Shown: piece by piece, positions 6,518-14,155 of the stretch
Position numbering within the stretch: the stretch's first letter is position 1
Layout of the letters: each line of letters starts with the position of its first letter
Source of the DNA: Lentisphaeria bacterium
GTDB lineage: Bacteria; Verrucomicrobiota; Lentisphaeria; Victivallales; UBA1829
Direction of reading: 5' to 3'
Assembly: GCA_017623265.1 (NCBI GenBank)
Contig: JAGAPM010000005.1
Location: forward strand, 1-23,293
Length of the DNA: 23,293 bases
Position numbers and translations under genes: made by a program
The notes under the pieces: model-generated
Databases searched by the model: none
What the model was told of the DNA's origin: nothing
What the model saw: the letters and a program-made list of their open reading frames with translations, nothing else

Positions 6518-7651
6518 GTGCGCGCCCGATTCGATAAAAACCGCGCGGAACGGTACTGGAACTTTGCAGCGCTTCAAAATCCGCCCGCATACCGCCCCGA
6601 AACCGATGAACGCTGTCAGCAGCCCGGTATGCAGGCGATCGTTTACGATGGCGTCACGGAGAAGGGGGAAGTCTCCAGATTTTTCGCATACATCGCTTTC
6701 CCGGAAGGTCCGGCACCGGAGGGCGGTTTCCCCGGGATCGTATTGACACACGGAGGCGGCGGGACTGCATTTGCATGGGCAGTAAAGCTCTGGGTCTCTT
6801 ACGGTTATGCTGTGATCGCGCCGGACTGGTACGGGGATAAGCCCCTGACCGCCATCTGGGGCGAGAACGAAGATGACCTGCGGGGTCCCCGGGGTGAAAG
6901 TGTCCCCCTGACACCCCACCGGAGCCGGAAGACGTACCGCTATATCACGCCCACTCATGTGGTAGCGGTCGCCAATCTTGTTCTTGCCCATTCCCTGCTG
7001 TTGAGTCTGCCGCAGGTCAATCCGGAAAAGACTATGTATGTGGGACTTTCCTGGGGCAGCTGGTACGGCGCCATGGTGGCGGCAGTGGATCCCCGGTTCA
7101 AAGGCATTCTGGAGATCTATCTGGGCGATAAGAAGCCGAACCGGAAACTGATCAACGGCAGATTCCTCGATCAGGCGAAATCCCCCGTGTACTATGTGGT
7201 CGGGACCAACGATGCCCACGGCAGCCCGGAGACCATGCAGGCGGGTTTCGATGCCTGCGGAAAAATGCTGGGCAACCGGACCATGATCGTGGATCTGCGC
7301 CACTCCCATATCGGCTTTACATTCAAGGCGTGTCAGCGGATCGCCGATTCTGTCCTTCAAGGTGCGCCCGGTCTGCCGGTTCTGGATAAGACAACGGTAA
7401 AAGGATCAACGATTTCCGCAAAAGTGAAGTCGGAAGGCGCCGGGATCCGGAAAGTCTTCCTCTGCTATACAGCGGACCGGTCGGAACCGGTCTGGCACAA
7501 ACGGAAATGGCACATGATCGAAGCCGCATACGATGGCAAAACCATCAAAGCCAAACTGCCCCCGGGTACATTCCAGTGCTATCTCGCCGCATACGATGAA
7601 GATGACCTGAACTCCTACTGCTGCGGCACCGGCGATGTGGTGATATTATAA
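6518..7651 (+). CDS. Dienelactone-hydrolase/acetylesterase-like alpha/beta-hydrolase with C-terminal beta domain
   Basis: This 377-aa protein starts at GTG 6518. The hydrolase core spans roughly residues 35-290. It has HGGGG at 78-82 (oxyanion region), the elbow GLSWGSWYG with nucleophile Ser178, an acid candidate in VVGTNDAHGS, and a His in RHSHIGF. The last 85 or so residues (LCYTADRSEPVWHKRKWHM and onward) look like the immunoglobulin-like beta domain that often follows esterases in planctomycetes and relatives. There is no signal peptide, so it is probably cytoplasmic. It diverges from the AXE1-like esterase gene, and both may act on acylated sugars or other esters. Deacetylase is the favoured guess. 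Strong stem-loops follow the stop. Confidence 0.8.
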   Translation: MRARFDKNRAERYWNFAALQNPPAYRPETDERCQQPGMQAIVYDGVTEKGEVSRFFAYIAFPEGPAPEGGFPGIVLTHGGGGTAFAWAVKLWVSYGYAVIAPDWYGDKPLTAIWGENEDDLRGPRGESVPLTPHRSRKTYRYITPTHVVAVANLVLAHSLLLSLPQVNPEKTMYVGLSWGSWYGAMVAAVDPRFKGILEIYLGDKKPNRKLINGRFLDQAKSPVYYVVGTNDAHGSPETMQAGFDACGKMLGNRTMIVDLRHSHIGFTFKACQRIADSVLQGAPGLPVLDKTTVKGSTISAKVKSEGAGIRKVFLCYTADRSEPVWHKRKWHMIEAAYDGKTIKAKLPPGTFQCYLAAYDEDDLNSYCCGTGDVVIL

Positions 7652-7657
7652 GAAACA

Positions 7658-7692
7658 GCCGGTGGAACTTTCTGAAGAAAGCTTCCCCCGGC
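7658..7692. other. Stable stem-loop just after the hydrolase stop codon
   Basis: GCCGG pairs with CCGGC, GGAA with TTCC and CTTTC with GAAAG, closing a TGAA loop, with one mismatch and one bulged C. No T-run follows directly, so it may protect the 3' end of the transcript or act with the terminator 20 bases downstream. Confidence 0.6.
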
Positions 7693-7713
7693 ACCCCCTA
7701 AAAGACTTTTGGC

Positions 7714-7751
7714 GCGAAGCACAGTGCAAGCACTGCACTTCGCAATTTTTT
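7714..7751 (+). terminator. Intrinsic terminator of the hydrolase gene (possibly bidirectional)
   Basis: GCGAAG/CTTCGC and CAGTG/CACTG stems, separated by a small 2x2 internal loop, close a CAAG tetraloop and are followed by AA and six Ts (7746-7751). This is a good rho-independent terminator for plus-strand transcripts. A second hairpin (GAAAATC-TCA-GATTTTC, 7754-7770) lies on the side of the converging minus-strand gene. Confidence 0.75.
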
Positions 7752-7797
7752 CCGAAAATCTCAGATTTTCCGCTAAAATAAAAATGAGCCGCTTCTC

Positions 7798-8565
7798 TCA
7801 GTTCTTCAACAACTTCTGCAGGGCGGAGGCAATGGCGGGAGTACCGGCAATGATGCCATTGGCGGGGTAATCCTCTCCACCGTTCAGGTCGCAGACGAGT
7901 CCGCCGGCTTCCCGGACAATGATGGCACCGGCAGCAACATCGTAGAGCTGAAGCCCTTCCTCCCAGTAGCCGTCGAAGACGCCGGACGCAGTCATGGCGA
8001 GGTCGAGAGCCGCCGAGCCACAGCGTTTGATGTCCCGGAGATGAGGCAGCACCCGCACAAACTTTTCCAGCACCGGTTCCACTTTGTTTTCCCGCAGACG
8101 CGCAAAGCCGGTAGCGCAGGCGGCGTGATCCAGTTCTGTACAGTCCGAAACATGGATGGGCTTGCCGTTTTCAAAGGCACCCTGCCCGGAGACAGCGGTA
8201 AAGAGGCGTCCCAATGCAGGCGCGCAAACTGCCCCGGCGTATCCTTTTCCATTTTTGTATAACGCAATGGAAATGCTGTAGTAAGGATGATGCTTCACAA
8301 AAGATTGGGTGCCGTCGATGGGGTCGATCACCCAGCAGTATTCGGACTGGATCCCCCGGTGTCCGGTCTCCTCCCCGAAGATGTCATGATCCGGGAACCG
8401 CTCCAGAATTTTCGCCACGATCAGCTTTTCGATGGCTTTATCCGCAATGGAAACCAGATCTTTGCTGGTGGCTTTCCCTTCAATATCCCCTTCTGTGATC
8501 TTTCCGAAGTAGCGGAGAGATTCCTCTCCGGCGAGGTTTGCAAGTTCGGTCAAAAAGTCGATCAT
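7798..8565 (-). CDS. Inositol monophosphatase family protein
   Basis: This 255-aa protein is a Mg2+-dependent, Li+-sensitive-type phosphomonoesterase of the inositol monophosphatase fold. Metal-site motifs are intact: GEET at 64-67, DPIDGT at 81-86, and D209 in the second motif. That motif reads LQLYDVAAG, so the usual Trp of WDxAAG is Tyr. KATSKD at 31-36 and the closing VREAGG are also typical. Likely substrates are inositol phosphate or another sugar phosphate; histidinol phosphate or 3'-phosphoadenosine phosphate are less likely from these motifs but cannot be excluded. The ATG at 8565 has AAGGA eight bases upstream. It diverges from an SGNH esterase gene through two back-to-back promoters and converges on the hydrolase before it. 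Confidence 0.88.
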   Translation of the reverse strand: MIDFLTELANLAGEESLRYFGKITEGDIEGKATSKDLVSIADKAIEKLIVAKILERFPDHDIFGEETGHRGIQSEYCWVIDPIDGTQSFVKHHPYYSISIALYKNGKGYAGAVCAPALGRLFTAVSGQGAFENGKPIHVSDCTELDHAACATGFARLRENKVEPVLEKFVRVLPHLRDIKRCGSAALDLAMTASGVFDGYWEEGLQLYDVAAGAIIVREAGGLVCDLNGGEDYPANGIIAGTPAIASALQKLLKN

Positions 8566-8599
8566 AAATCTGTTCCTTCTGTTGGATTCTGTTCCATAT

Positions 8600-8628
8600 A
8601 ATATAACGCGCCGCCGGTTTCTTTACAA
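8600..8628 (-). promoter_or_regulatory. Putative sigma70 promoter for the inositol-monophosphatase gene
   Basis: The minus strand reads TTGTAA (8628-8623), a 17-bp spacer and TATATT (8605-8600). Its -35 box lies only 6 bp from that of the divergent promoter at 8635. Confidence 0.65.
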
Positions 8629-8634
8629 GAAGTC

Positions 8635-8662
8635 TTGACAAAAATAAAATCGCGTGTACCTT
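8635..8662 (+). promoter_or_regulatory. Putative sigma70 promoter for the SGNH esterase at 8693
   Basis: A consensus TTGACA (8635-8640) is followed after 16 bp by TACCTT (8657-8662). The -10 box is weak, so activity may need help or regulation. Confidence 0.5.
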
Positions 8663-8692
8663 TTAAAGACAACACAGAAAGGACAAAACACC

Positions 8693-9727
8693 ATGGATAC
8701 GACTTATCAATGGATCGATATGGAACAGATCGGCGTGGAAGGTCGCGGCTGGGAAGACCGGGAATCGCCGTATGACCGCCTGCCCCTGCATGCGAAGGAA
8801 AAGATCTGCGCATTCAGTCAGGCGGTATGGGATTTGAGCCATTCCTCCACCGGCATGTGCATCACATTCCGGACCGATTCCACCGAGATCCGGGTCCGGC
8901 GTGAACTTGCCCTGCCCCAGTTGAACGAATACAATTTCAACAGCTGCGCATTCTCCGGGTTCGACCTTTACGGCGAAACGGCAAAGGGCACCTGGCGTTG
9001 GATCGGCACCACACCGTACAGCGACTCCGAAAACAGCGAATATGCGCTGGCAGTCAACATGGCGCCCGGTTACCGGAAGTACCGGATCTATCTGCCGTTG
9101 CGGAACCAGCTGCTCAAAGCGGAGATCGGTCTGCTGAAGGGCGCAAAGTTTGAAGCGATCCAGCCGCGTCCGTTGAGCGAAAGCGTAGTGTTTTACGGCT
9201 CAAGCATCGTTCACGGAGCGTATGTGAGCCACGCAGGACTTTCCCATCCATCCCGTCTGGGCAGAGCGCTGGATCGGCCTGTGATCAATCTGGGTTTCTC
9301 CGGAATGGCAAAAATGGAAACCGGCATGGCGGAAGTTCTGGGGGAACTGGCGTGCAGTCTGTATGTGATCGACGCCCTGCCGAACATGTATCCGGCACTG
9401 GTCCGGCAGAATGCAGTGCCGTTCCTGAAGCGGTTGAGAGAATTGAGACCTATGACCCCGATCCTGCTGATGGAAGAACCGGACCGCGCCAACGACTGGG
9501 TCTATCCCAACCTGCGCAAACATACCCAACGCAACCGGGCGGAACTGCGGAAAGCCTACCGGCAGCTGATTGCAGAGGGGATGAACGATCTGTACTATCT
9601 GCGGGGCTGCGGTCTGACCGGAACCGATGGAGAAAACTCCGTGGACGGCATCCATCCCTGCGACGGCGCCGTGGAACAGATGTACCGGAAAATACTGCCC
9701 GCCATCCGGAAGATCTTCAGGAAGTAA
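8693..9727 (+). CDS. SGNH/GDSL esterase with N-terminal beta-sandwich domain
   Basis: This 344-aa protein has an N-terminal domain (about residues 1-160) like the beta-sandwich that precedes GDSL-type esterases of the Lipase_GDSL_3 group. The catalytic SGNH domain follows. Block I is YGSSIVHGAYVSHAG with nucleophile Ser171 (GSS instead of GDS), block II is GFSGMAK, block III has Asn231 in DALPN, and block V is DGIHP with D318 and H321. Such enzymes deacylate sugars and other esters. The ATG at 8693 has AAAGGA nine bases upstream; a longer frame would start inside the promoter. No signal peptide is seen, so it is probably cytoplasmic. It converges, 12 bp apart, on a second, unrelated-looking SGNH gene. 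Confidence 0.85.
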   Translation: MDTTYQWIDMEQIGVEGRGWEDRESPYDRLPLHAKEKICAFSQAVWDLSHSSTGMCITFRTDSTEIRVRRELALPQLNEYNFNSCAFSGFDLYGETAKGTWRWIGTTPYSDSENSEYALAVNMAPGYRKYRIYLPLRNQLLKAEIGLLKGAKFEAIQPRPLSESVVFYGSSIVHGAYVSHAGLSHPSRLGRALDRPVINLGFSGMAKMETGMAEVLGELACSLYVIDALPNMYPALVRQNAVPFLKRLRELRPMTPILLMEEPDRANDWVYPNLRKHTQRNRAELRKAYRQLIAEGMNDLYYLRGCGLTGTDGENSVDGIHPCDGAVEQMYRKILPAIRKIFRK

Positions 9728-9739
9728 AAACTGATTTTT

Positions 9740-10378
9740 TCAGTACAACGCCACTTTTGCCTGCAAAATCTCTGCCATAATGCAGTATCCGGCGAAAGTG
9801 ATGTGGGTACCGTCCGGTCTGGCGTAGGCTTCTGCCAGTTCTCCGGCAGAATCCAGCATGGAGGTATGGTAATCAATATACCCGGCATACTTGCGTTCGG
9901 CAAGCTCTTTGATCCGGGCGTTGAGCGCAACGATCTTCCCCTGATACTGAAAACGGTCCCAGGTATCGCCGTGACGCAGAGGCAGGATGGAACAGAAGTA
10001 AACTTTGATCCCCCGGGCGGCGATGGCATCTCCGATCGTTTCATATTTTGCCATCATCCGGTCGTTATCCTCCTGGATCCCGTTGATCCCTGCCATCAGC
10101 ACAACCTGTTCCGGTTCAAATGGAAAGAGATCTTCATCCAGACGAAAGTACAGCCCTGCCAGATTATCACCGGAGATCCCCCGGTTCATGAACGAACAGC
10201 CGGGAAAAAACTCCTGGATCTGAAAGCCGTTGGTGATGGAGTCGCCGTAAAAGACGGTTTTCACCTTTTGGGGCGGGAGCTGACGGAACAGCAATTTTTC
10301 CGCCACGGGCTCGTATGTTTTGTACCAGTCCAGGATTCCGGTATCCTGTTCGGTAAAAAGATCGGTAAAGGGCATCAT
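9740..10378 (-). CDS. GDSL/SGNH-family esterase
   Basis: This 212-aa protein is a compact SGNH hydrolase. Block I is YGDSITNG (Ser47), block II is RGISGDN (Gly67 region), block III is GINGIQ (Asn99, with the usual GxND Asp replaced by Gly), and block V is DGTHITFAGY (D189 and H192). The family removes acyl groups from phospholipids, sugars or small esters. The size and lack of a signal peptide suggest a cytoplasmic enzyme, similar to sialate or acetylated-sugar esterases. The first of two adjacent Met codons (10378) is preferred because AAAGGA lies eight bases upstream. It is divergent from the two-oxidoreductase/MATE operon and may be co-regulated with it. Confidence 0.85.
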   Translation of the reverse strand: MMPFTDLFTEQDTGILDWYKTYEPVAEKLLFRQLPPQKVKTVFYGDSITNGFQIQEFFPGCSFMNRGISGDNLAGLYFRLDEDLFPFEPEQVVLMAGINGIQEDNDRMMAKYETIGDAIAARGIKVYFCSILPLRHGDTWDRFQYQGKIVALNARIKELAERKYAGYIDYHTSMLDSAGELAEAYARPDGTHITFAGYCIMAEILQAKVALY

Positions 10379-10408
10379 GGTCGTTTTCCTTTCGTATTCA
10401 GTGCAGTA

Positions 10409-10437
10409 ACTATACAGCAGATGCCGCACTTTTTCAA
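10409..10437 (-). promoter_or_regulatory. Putative sigma70 promoter for the SGNH esterase at 9740-10378
   Basis: The minus strand has TTGAAA (10437-10432), a 17-bp spacer and TATAGT (10414-10409). It lies 30 bp upstream of the start codon. Confidence 0.65.
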
Positions 10438-10477
10438 CCGGGCGCAACTGATTCCATGGAAAAAAGATTCTTTCGCT

Positions 10478-10505
10478 TGCAAAATGAGACCTTGGCAGTA
10501 TAGTA
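10478..10505 (+). promoter_or_regulatory. Putative sigma70 promoter for the oxidoreductase-MATE operon
   Basis: TTGCAA (10478-10483), a 16-bp spacer and TATAGT (10500-10505) match well. The start codon at 10616 implies a leader of about 100 bases. I see no clear riboswitch fold in it. Confidence 0.65.
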
Positions 10506-10615
10506 AATGGATGTTCGTAAAATTCAGGACACGACCGGAATAAAAATCGCAAAGATACAAATGTTGTTTTACAGAACAGTCGCAGTCATTGCCATGCAAG
10601 AGGATCTTTAAGGTT

Positions 10616-11602
10616 ATGGATATAGCTGTTATCGGCAACACCGGACATTTGAATTATCTTTTTGAGGATCTGCCCCAACTGCCTGAGTGCAAGGTTATTG
10701 CTGCATGTGCGGCAGGCGGGGAACAGCCTGCCCGGACTCTTTCCGCACTGCAGAAACTCAACCTGCCTGCCCCGGAACTTTTTGCGGATTACCGGACGAT
10801 GCTTGATCAGGTCAAAGTTGATCTTGCCGTGATTGGCGGACCTTTTGAAGAACGGGCGGCTATGTGCAAATATTGCATGGAACGGAAGATCGCCGTTTTC
10901 ACTGAAAAACCCTGTGCGATCACACTGGAAGAACTCACTGAACTCAAGTCCGTTACAGCAAAACATAACGGGGTGCTTTACGGCATGATGGGCATCCGTT
11001 TTGAAGCGCCTTTTCACACGGCGTTCAAGCTGATCGATTCCGGTGTATTGGGGAAAATCAAACTTATTTCTACGCGTAAATCCTACAAGATCGGTGAGCG
11101 CCCCGGATATTTTTTCAACCGATCCACTTACGGCGGCACGATCCCGTGGGTAGGGATCCATGCAGTGGATTGGATCGCCTGCTGCAAGGCGGGCGAATTT
11201 TCCAAGGTGTACGCAATCCAGCATTACGGCGAAAAGAGCTGTGGCACGCTGGAAACTGCCGCCCATTGCCTTTTTACGCTTGATTCCGGCGCAATCGCTT
11301 CGGTTGATATTGATTATATGCGCCCCGCCGGAGCGGCGACTCACGGTGATGACCGTTTACGCACCGTCGGCGAAAAGGGCGTGCTCGAAGTGGCACAGGG
11401 CAAGCTGGAACTGATCACGGCAGACGGCACAACGTTCCCGGAATTGGAAGCGCCGGAACTGGGGTGTTTCGGGCAGCTGGTGCGGGATCTGCAAAGTCGG
11501 AGCGACAACCTGGCGTACGAAACAGCGTTGACTTTCAAAGTGACGGAAGCTGCTCTGACAGCACAGCTTTCAGCAGATAAAAATTGTGAACTTTCCATAT
11601 AA
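10616..11602 (+). CDS. Gfo/Idh/MocA family oxidoreductase (first copy)
   Basis: This 328-aa protein is an NAD(P)-dependent sugar or polyol dehydrogenase of the Gfo/Idh/MocA family. The N-terminal Rossmann fold opens with IAVIGNTGHLNYLFE (an atypical GxxGH loop), and the conserved TEKP holds catalytic-site Lys98. In the C-terminal domain GGTIPWVGIHAVDW supplies His182 and D185. Where many relatives have Asp in the GGxLxDxGxH pattern, this protein has Trp178, so the active site may differ. The ATG at 10616 was chosen because the Rossmann strand starts there. AGAGGA is 11 bases upstream and AAGG only two, so spacing is unusual. It begins an operon with a second family member 12 bases downstream. 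Confidence 0.85.
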   Translation: MDIAVIGNTGHLNYLFEDLPQLPECKVIAACAAGGEQPARTLSALQKLNLPAPELFADYRTMLDQVKVDLAVIGGPFEERAAMCKYCMERKIAVFTEKPCAITLEELTELKSVTAKHNGVLYGMMGIRFEAPFHTAFKLIDSGVLGKIKLISTRKSYKIGERPGYFFNRSTYGGTIPWVGIHAVDWIACCKAGEFSKVYAIQHYGEKSCGTLETAAHCLFTLDSGAIASVDIDYMRPAGAATHGDDRLRTVGEKGVLEVAQGKLELITADGTTFPELEAPELGCFGQLVRDLQSRSDNLAYETALTFKVTEAALTAQLSADKNCELSI

Positions 11603-11614
11603 GAGGATTTTTTT

Positions 11615-12727
11615 ATGAGCATCAAAGTGGCAATCGCCGGAGTCGGCGGCTATGGTTCCATGTATGTGGATCACTTCTGCCGTCTGGCGGAAGCAGGCAG
11701 GGTGGAATTGGTCGCTGCTGCTGAATTTTTTCCCGAAAAATGGGCTGATCGCATCGAAAAACTGCAGGCGCACGGTGCAAAAATCGTCAAAAGTGCCGAC
11801 GAACTTTACGACCTTGGTGTGCAGTTTGATCTTGTGGGCTTACCGGTGGGCATCGAAAGTCATGAACCCCTGACGATCCGGGCGTTGGAACATAACTGCA
11901 ATGTATTGGTGGAAAAACCGCTTGCCGGAAATTTGCAATCCGTGAAAAATATCATTGATGCCCGCAACAGAACCGACCGCTTCGTAGCAGTGGGTTTCCA
12001 GCATTTTTATGAACCCGCCTGCCAGAAAGTCAAGGAGCTTCTGTGCAGCGGTACTTTGGGTAAGATCCTGAAGATCAAGCTGATGGGACGCTGGTCCCGC
12101 GGCGATGCGTATTATCAGCGCAACAACTGGGCGGGCAGAATATCCGGGAAACATTCTCTGATTCTGGATTCGCCTTTCTGCAATGCCTTTGCCCATTATG
12201 TGAACATGCTTTTGTATCTGGCTTCCTCCGGGCGGGATGCAATTGCGGTACCGGAACTGATCCGTGCCGATCTGAGCCGCTCACGCGACATCGAAAACTT
12301 TGATACCGGGATCGTACAACTCACTGCCGACGGCATCCCGGCTACGGTCATGCTCACGCACTGCTGTGATACCGAGTTTGCGCCCCGGCTTGTCATGACC
12401 TGCGAAAAAGGCACGGTGATCTATGATGAAGCGACCACCTGGCAGGTGTACGACGCCAATGGCGCAGCTTTGGACGGCTTTGATTATACCGGCAGAGCAA
12501 ACCACACATTTATGTTTGATGCAGTCATCAATCGCCTGAATGATCCTTCGCAGCGGATCTGCACGCCCGAACTTGCCCGTGCGCACGTGGATCTGATGGA
12601 ACAGATCTACAAAAAGGGCGAAATCAAAACGCTGTCTGCTGATTCTTACACGATCCGCCCCGAAGATGGTGTGCGCATCAATAACGGTCTGGCGGAAGCG
12701 TGGGACGAACTTTATAAGTCATTGTAA
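11615..12727 (+). CDS. Gfo/Idh/MocA family oxidoreductase (second copy)
   Basis: This 370-aa protein belongs to the same family but is clearly diverged from its neighbour. The dinucleotide-binding loop is AIAGVGGYGSMY (G9-x-G11-G12-x-G14). VEKPL contains Lys101, and ILDSPFCNAFAHYVNML supplies D185 and H194. The family oxidises or reduces sugars, inositols and their glycosides with NAD(P). ATG at 11615 has AGAGGAT just upstream. It lies 12 bases after the first copy and is followed 13 bases later by the MATE gene. Two paralogues in series often catalyse consecutive steps, for example oxidation and re-reduction at different carbons in oxidative glycoside cleavage. That role is inference; the substrate is unknown. 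Confidence 0.88.
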   Translation: MSIKVAIAGVGGYGSMYVDHFCRLAEAGRVELVAAAEFFPEKWADRIEKLQAHGAKIVKSADELYDLGVQFDLVGLPVGIESHEPLTIRALEHNCNVLVEKPLAGNLQSVKNIIDARNRTDRFVAVGFQHFYEPACQKVKELLCSGTLGKILKIKLMGRWSRGDAYYQRNNWAGRISGKHSLILDSPFCNAFAHYVNMLLYLASSGRDAIAVPELIRADLSRSRDIENFDTGIVQLTADGIPATVMLTHCCDTEFAPRLVMTCEKGTVIYDEATTWQVYDANGAALDGFDYTGRANHTFMFDAVINRLNDPSQRICTPELARAHVDLMEQIYKKGEIKTLSADSYTIRPEDGVRINNGLAEAWDELYKSL

Positions 12728-12740
12728 AAAGAGCTTCGAT

Positions 12741-14147
12741 ATGCACGACAGAAAAAAATACCAGATGGACATGTGTCACGGGTCCCTTTTCAGCCAGATC
12801 TTCCGCTTCTCGCTGCCGCTGATGGGAACGAACCTTATCAGCCTTCTGTTTTATGCGGCAGACCTGATCGTACTCGGTCAGTTTGCCTCGGAAGAGGCAC
12901 GTGTTGCCGCCACCGCTGCGGTGGGTGCATGCGTTGCACTGAATGTGATGCTGGTGGTTTTTTTCAGCGGATTCGGTGCCGGGGTGACCTCGGTCGCCGC
13001 CCGGTATGTGGGTGCGAAAGATGATAAGAAAGTCTCCCGCGTAGTTCATACGTCCATTGCGGCAGGGCTGTATGGGGGGATCGCCGTCGGGATCTTCGGG
13101 ATCTTCTTCTCCCGGACCGCTTTAGCTTTAATGGACACACCGGATGATGTGCTGGATAAAGCCACGCTCTACCTCCAGATCTGCTGTGCGGGGCTGCCGT
13201 TTTCGATCCTTTACATCATCGGTGCCTCCATCCTGCGTGCAGTAGGCGATACGAAACGGCCTCTGCTTTATATCACGATCGCCGGGGTGGTCAATGTGCT
13301 GCTCAATCTGTTTTTTGTGATCGTGTTCAAGACCGATGCCGCCGGGGTGGCACTCGCCACCAAGATCTCCAACATTCTTTCTGCCGTGCTGGTCCTGCGG
13401 GCACTGTACCACTCGGAAGGTTCGATCCGACTGGTTTTCAAGAAGATCCGTTTCCACGCTGAAACGCTGAAAGAGGTCCTGTGGATCGGACTGCCCGCCG
13501 GATTTCAGGGGGCGCTTTACACGATCTCCAACATCTTTATCCAGTCTTCCGTAAACTCTCTCGGCAGTATGGCGATGGCGGGGAATGCGGCAAGTCAGAA
13601 TCTGGAAGGGATCGCAAGCGTGTCAAACGGTGTCTACTACCAGAGCGCCATGAGTTTTACCGGACAGAATCTGGGGGGCAGGATGTACAAACGGATCATC
13701 CGCAGTATTCTGATCTGTCTGTTTTACAACACATTGTTCTCCCTTTGCATCTGCTCTCTCTTCCTGTTCTTCGGCAGACCGCTGCTGGGTCTTTACAACC
13801 CGAATCCGGAGGTGATCCGCTGGGGTATGGAACGGCTTGTGATCATGATGAGCTGTTCTTTCCTGTGCGGGATCATGGATACGATCTCCGGCTCGCTGCG
13901 GGGGCTGGGACACTCCGTCAAGCCCACCATCACCACGATCATGGGTGCGTGCGTGTTCCGGATCGCCTGGGTACTGCTGGTGTTTCCGCACTTCCCGACC
14001 CTGCGTTCTCTGGTGATCTCCTACCCGGTCTCCTGGATCCTGATCGGTGTGATCAACGGGATCATTCTGGTCTATGTCTGCCACAAAATGATGAAGGCGG
14101 CGCGGGACGAAAGGCACATCCGCCAATATGCCCGCAACCACCTTTGA
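12741..14147 (+). CDS. MATE family efflux transporter
   Basis: This 468-aa protein is an inner-membrane cation-coupled antiporter of the MATE family, with about 12 transmembrane helices in two similar halves. Signature loops appear in both: ASILRAVGDTKRPL in the first and ISGSLRGLGHSVKPT in the second. The N-terminus MHDRKKYQMDMCHGSLFSQI is typical of gut-bacterial MATE proteins. The ATG at 12741 was chosen over a longer frame overlapping the preceding gene because it gives the usual family N-terminus; the upstream AAAGAG is a weak ribosome binding site, so coupling to the gene before it is likely. Being the last gene of a sugar-oxidoreductase operon, it might export a product or toxic intermediate, but the substrate cannot be predicted. 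It converges on the GH29 gene with an 8-bp gap. Confidence 0.92.
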   Translation: MHDRKKYQMDMCHGSLFSQIFRFSLPLMGTNLISLLFYAADLIVLGQFASEEARVAATAAVGACVALNVMLVVFFSGFGAGVTSVAARYVGAKDDKKVSRVVHTSIAAGLYGGIAVGIFGIFFSRTALALMDTPDDVLDKATLYLQICCAGLPFSILYIIGASILRAVGDTKRPLLYITIAGVVNVLLNLFFVIVFKTDAAGVALATKISNILSAVLVLRALYHSEGSIRLVFKKIRFHAETLKEVLWIGLPAGFQGALYTISNIFIQSSVNSLGSMAMAGNAASQNLEGIASVSNGVYYQSAMSFTGQNLGGRMYKRIIRSILICLFYNTLFSLCICSLFLFFGRPLLGLYNPNPEVIRWGMERLVIMMSCSFLCGIMDTISGSLRGLGHSVKPTITTIMGACVFRIAWVLLVFPHFPTLRSLVISYPVSWILIGVINGIILVYVCHKMMKAARDERHIRQYARNHL

Positions 14148-14155
14148 GCGTGTGA

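Noticed and set aside
9730..9744. ACTGA / TCAGT hairpin between the two convergent SGNH genes
   Set aside because: Only five base pairs, with the Ts in the loop and no T-run after it on either strand.
10506..10615. Possible riboswitch in the 100-base leader of the oxidoreductase operon
   Set aside because: I found no conserved riboswitch core or convincing long stem by eye.
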